Part shown: piece by piece, positions 62,325 through 64,000 of the stretch | How the letters are laid out: every line of letters starts with the position of its first letter | Numbering within the stretch: the stretch's first letter is position 1 | From: Streptomyces cinnamoneus | GTDB taxonomy: Bacteria; Actinomycetota; Actinomycetes; Streptomycetales; Streptomycetaceae | DNA length: 64,000 nt | Assembly (NCBI RefSeq): GCF_002939475.1 | Contig: NZ_PKFQ01000001.1 | Location: 5,763,001 to 5,827,000 of the forward strand | Direction of reading: 5' to 3' | The notes under the pieces: generated by a model | Databases searched by the model: none | Seen by the model: the letters and a program-made list of their open reading frames with translations, nothing else | Told to the model about the DNA's origin: nothing | Program-made: the position numbers and the translations under genes

Positions 62325-62813
62325 ATGCCTCCGTCACCCGCAACGCCCGCCACGCAGGACTCCGAGTCCGCCTCCGAGGACCGGCCCGCGCTCACCCGCA
62401 TCCGCTCCCTCCCCAGTTGGCTGCTCAACCGCGCCTCGGCGCGCGGACGCCGTCTCGTGGCCGACGCGCTGGCGCAGGACGGCATGCGCATGCCGCACCA
62501 CGCCGTGCTCTCCGCCGTCGCCGACCTCGGCCCGGTCGCCCAGGCCGAGCTCGGGCGCACCACCGGGTTCGACCCCAAGGACATGGTCGGCATCCTCAAC
62601 GAGCTCCAGGCTCAAGAGCTGATCACCCGCGAGCCCGACCCCGCCGACCGCCGGAAGAACGCCATCACGCTCACGGAGGCCGGCCGACGCCGCCTCGCCC
62701 ACCTGGCCGAGCTGGGCGACGAGGCCAACGAGGCCCTGCTCGCAGCGCTCACCCCCGTCGAACGCGAGCTGTTCCTCGCGCTCCTCACCCGCATCGTCGA
62801 GGGCGAGCAGTAA
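62325..62813 (+). CDS. MarR-family regulator
   Basis: This is a 162-residue winged-helix regulator. It has the DNA-recognition part PVAQAELGRTTGFDPKDMVG, ILNELQAQELITREPDPADR, the wing RRKNAITLTEAGRRRLAHL, and dimerisation helices at both ends. Genes of this type usually sit divergent from a detoxification or efflux gene and bind a palindrome in between, which is exactly the arrangement here. The inducer is unknown. Confidence 0.93.
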   Translation: MPPSPATPATQDSESASEDRPALTRIRSLPSWLLNRASARGRRLVADALAQDGMRMPHHAVLSAVADLGPVAQAELGRTTGFDPKDMVGILNELQAQELITREPDPADRRKNAITLTEAGRRRLAHLAELGDEANEALLAALTPVERELFLALLTRIVEGEQ

Positions 62814-63274
62814 GGGCGAGCAGCAACGAGCAGAGGCGAGCAGGCCGACAGGCAAGCAGGCCGACACGAGCAGGCCGACAGGCGAGCAGGCCGACAGGCG
62901 AGCAGGCCGGCCAGGCGAGCAGGAACGACCAGGGCCGACAGGCGGCGACACCCAGAAGGGACGCCGACAGATAGCGAGCGACACCCGGTAGGGACACCGA
63001 CAGGCGGCGAGCGACACCCGGTAAGGACGACGCGTACGCCCCCGCTTCCTCCCCAACCTCCGCAAACCCCAGGTGACGACCCGCCGGATCTGGTGGGATG
63101 TCACCCGATGTGAGGAGGCAGGGGCGCGGGAACAGCCCCTGGGTGCCCCCTGCCCGTACTACAGAGCGGAGCAAGAAACCACCCGACGGGCACGGCGAGC
63201 ACGACAAGTGCACCGAGCACGGCGAGAATCGACAGGGCAAGGATCAAGAAGGACAAGGCGAGACGGGGTGCCGC
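62814..63274. repeat. non-coding zone with two minisatellite-like arrays
   Basis: After the MarR stop, 62835-62910 has five tandem 14-16-base units of the form GGCGAGCAGGCCGACA, with one or two changes per copy. Then 62941-63030 has three copies of an about 33-base unit containing GCGAGCGACACCCGGTA (62974-62990 and 63007-63023 exact, the first copy diverged). There are no unique spacers, so it is not CRISPR. The rest (63031-63274) holds the promoter of the right-edge gene. A hydrophobic antisense frame ends at 63101. No gene is called. Confidence 0.75.
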
Positions 63275-64000
63275 GTGAACCTGCAGCAGCTGCACTACAC
63301 CTCCACCGCCACGCTGGGACCGAACGGCTCCGGATTCCGCTTCACCGCCGCGAGTCCCGAACTGCCCATCACCCTGCTGGGCGAGGCGGAGCAGTTGATC
63401 GGGTACGAGCCGCCGAGCGACGCCCCCCGCCGCCCGACCGTCGAGGAACTCAGCTCGTTCCCCGTGGCGTTCAGTCACAACAGGCTGTCCGACGGCAGCC
63501 GCCTGCTGTGCCGCACCGTCCGCACCGGCCCCGGCCGCAGCGGACGCCACGGAAATTTCCACGCCCACGCCATCCGGCTGCCCGACAGCGGAGGCCTGCC
63601 CGGCGGCCTGCTGCCTATCGAGGCGTGGGAGTCGCCCTCCTGGGCCGACCGTACGCCCGACGGCGGCATCCCCGTCCCCCTGACGGCGCTCGTCCCGGCC
63701 CGCCGCATCGACAAGAAAGGGCTTCTGGACTTCGTCCAGGCCCGCGCGGACCGGCTGGAAGCCTTCCTCACGGACGTACGCACCCTGTTCCGCACCCCCG
63801 ACGCCCCCCAGCTCCTGGTCGTCGAGCAGAACAGCGCCCATACGGCGTACTGGGTCGCCGTCGCCAGTGCCGTCCTGCCGCGCGAACTCGCCGGCCGGCT
63901 GACGTTCACCACCTACACTCGCCGCCCCATGCTCGCCCGGCAGCAGATCGTCGGCGTCTTCCCCGACGCCGACTTCGACTACGCCGCAGCCGCCTCACAG
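63275..64000 (+). CDS. GTPase-associated protein 1-like (GAP1-N2) protein, 3' end cut off
   Basis: The first 242 residues of a larger protein are seen, starting from the GTG at 63275 (VNLQQLHYTSTATLGPNGSG). The segments FRFTAASPELPITLLGEAEQ, VAFSHNRLSDGSRLLCRTVR, SGRHGNFHAHAIRLPDS and LTFTTYTRRP match what I know of the GAP1 N-terminal domain (type 2). This domain is found in actinobacterial GTPase-associated systems, predicted NTP-dependent conflict modules that also carry Trypco, vWA and effector proteins. The activity is unproven. The rest, with the middle and C-terminal parts and likely partner genes, lies beyond the window. The G+C content and codon use match the neighbours. Confidence 0.72.
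   Translation, partial: MNLQQLHYTSTATLGPNGSGFRFTAASPELPITLLGEAEQLIGYEPPSDAPRRPTVEELSSFPVAFSHNRLSDGSRLLCRTVRTGPGRSGRHGNFHAHAIRLPDSGGLPGGLLPIEAWESPSWADRTPDGGIPVPLTALVPARRIDKKGLLDFVQARADRLEAFLTDVRTLFRTPDAPQLLVVEQNSAHTAYWVAVASAVLPRELAGRLTFTTYTRRPMLARQQIVGVFPDADFDYAAAASQ

Noticed and set aside
62835..63030. Repeat arrays resembling a CRISPR
   Set aside because: The units are contiguous, 14-33 bases long, and have no regular unique spacers or adjacent cas genes.
63101..63268. Minus-strand segment encoding a hydrophobic helix (LSFLILALSILAVLGALVVL)
   Set aside because: It could be a tiny membrane peptide divergent from the GAP1-like gene. It has no good start codon or ribosome site and merely extends an antisense frame of that gene, so I did not call it.

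Overview
The window is a chromosomal segment of a Streptomyces-type actinomycete. The base composition is extremely G+C rich, almost every third codon position is G or C, and GTG (and probably one TTG) starts are common. There is one in-frame TTA codon near the start of a secreted enzyme, and the gene families (ethylmalonyl-CoA pathway, iron-box-controlled catechol siderophore genes, Tat-exported oxidoreductase, M9 collagenase) are typical of the genus. I see no rRNA, tRNA, CRISPR array, insertion sequence, integrase or replication origin. Most junctions are compact, and the only gaps above about 300 bases are promoter, operator or repeat regions.

Layout. 1-6142: ethylmalonyl-CoA pathway block on the minus strand (MeaA-type mutase cut by the left edge, crotonyl-CoA carboxylase/reductase, a TetR regulator, a fused double 3-hydroxyacyl-CoA dehydrogenase). 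6488-10916: HEAT-repeat protein, GNAT, SRPBCC protein, and a drug-efflux MFS pump fused to three CarboxypepD_reg domains. 11028-15275: three consecutive peptidases (M55, M20, S9). 15285-24577: a 2,3-dihydroxybenzoate (DHB) siderophore block. A FecE-like ATPase diverges from dhbA, dhbC, dhbE, dhbB, a free aryl carrier protein and a highly degenerate condensation-adenylation protein, followed by a Sfp-type PPTase. Both divergent promoters carry an iron box.

24656-38434: metabolic and accessory genes: pentapeptide-repeat protein, AlkB, HAD phosphatase, an AlaDH/PNT-like dehydrogenase coupled to a family III CoA transferase, a DUF5107 protein, VOC protein, methyltransferase, an aminotransferase-like protein with no lysine at all, an MBL hydrolase, and an RCC1-like repeat protein. 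38431-41654: a three-gene operon (two-TM membrane protein, Trypco1-like protein, CHAT protease fused to WD40 repeats) with the look of a bacterial conflict/defence module. 42285-46064: amino-acid permease, an SDR/TetR pair sharing an operator, and a GntR regulator.

46393-62813: secreted M9 collagenase with a TTA codon at position 4, BRCT fragment, small secreted protein, XRE regulator, Tat-exported FAD oxidoreductase, pterin dehydratase, aldo/keto reductase, long-chain acyl-CoA ligase, a LysR/SBF-transporter pair, a sialidase, and a quinone oxidoreductase/MarR pair with twin palindromic operators. 62813-63274 is a non-coding zone with minisatellite-like repeats. It leads into a gene cut by the right edge whose product resembles GTPase-associated protein 1 (GAP1), a second conflict-system component.

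The most unusual items are the CHAT-WD40/Trypco1/membrane operon, the condensation-adenylation protein with ablated core motifs inside an otherwise intact DHB operon, the lysine-free aminotransferase homologue, and the MFS pump with a three-domain cytosolic tail.
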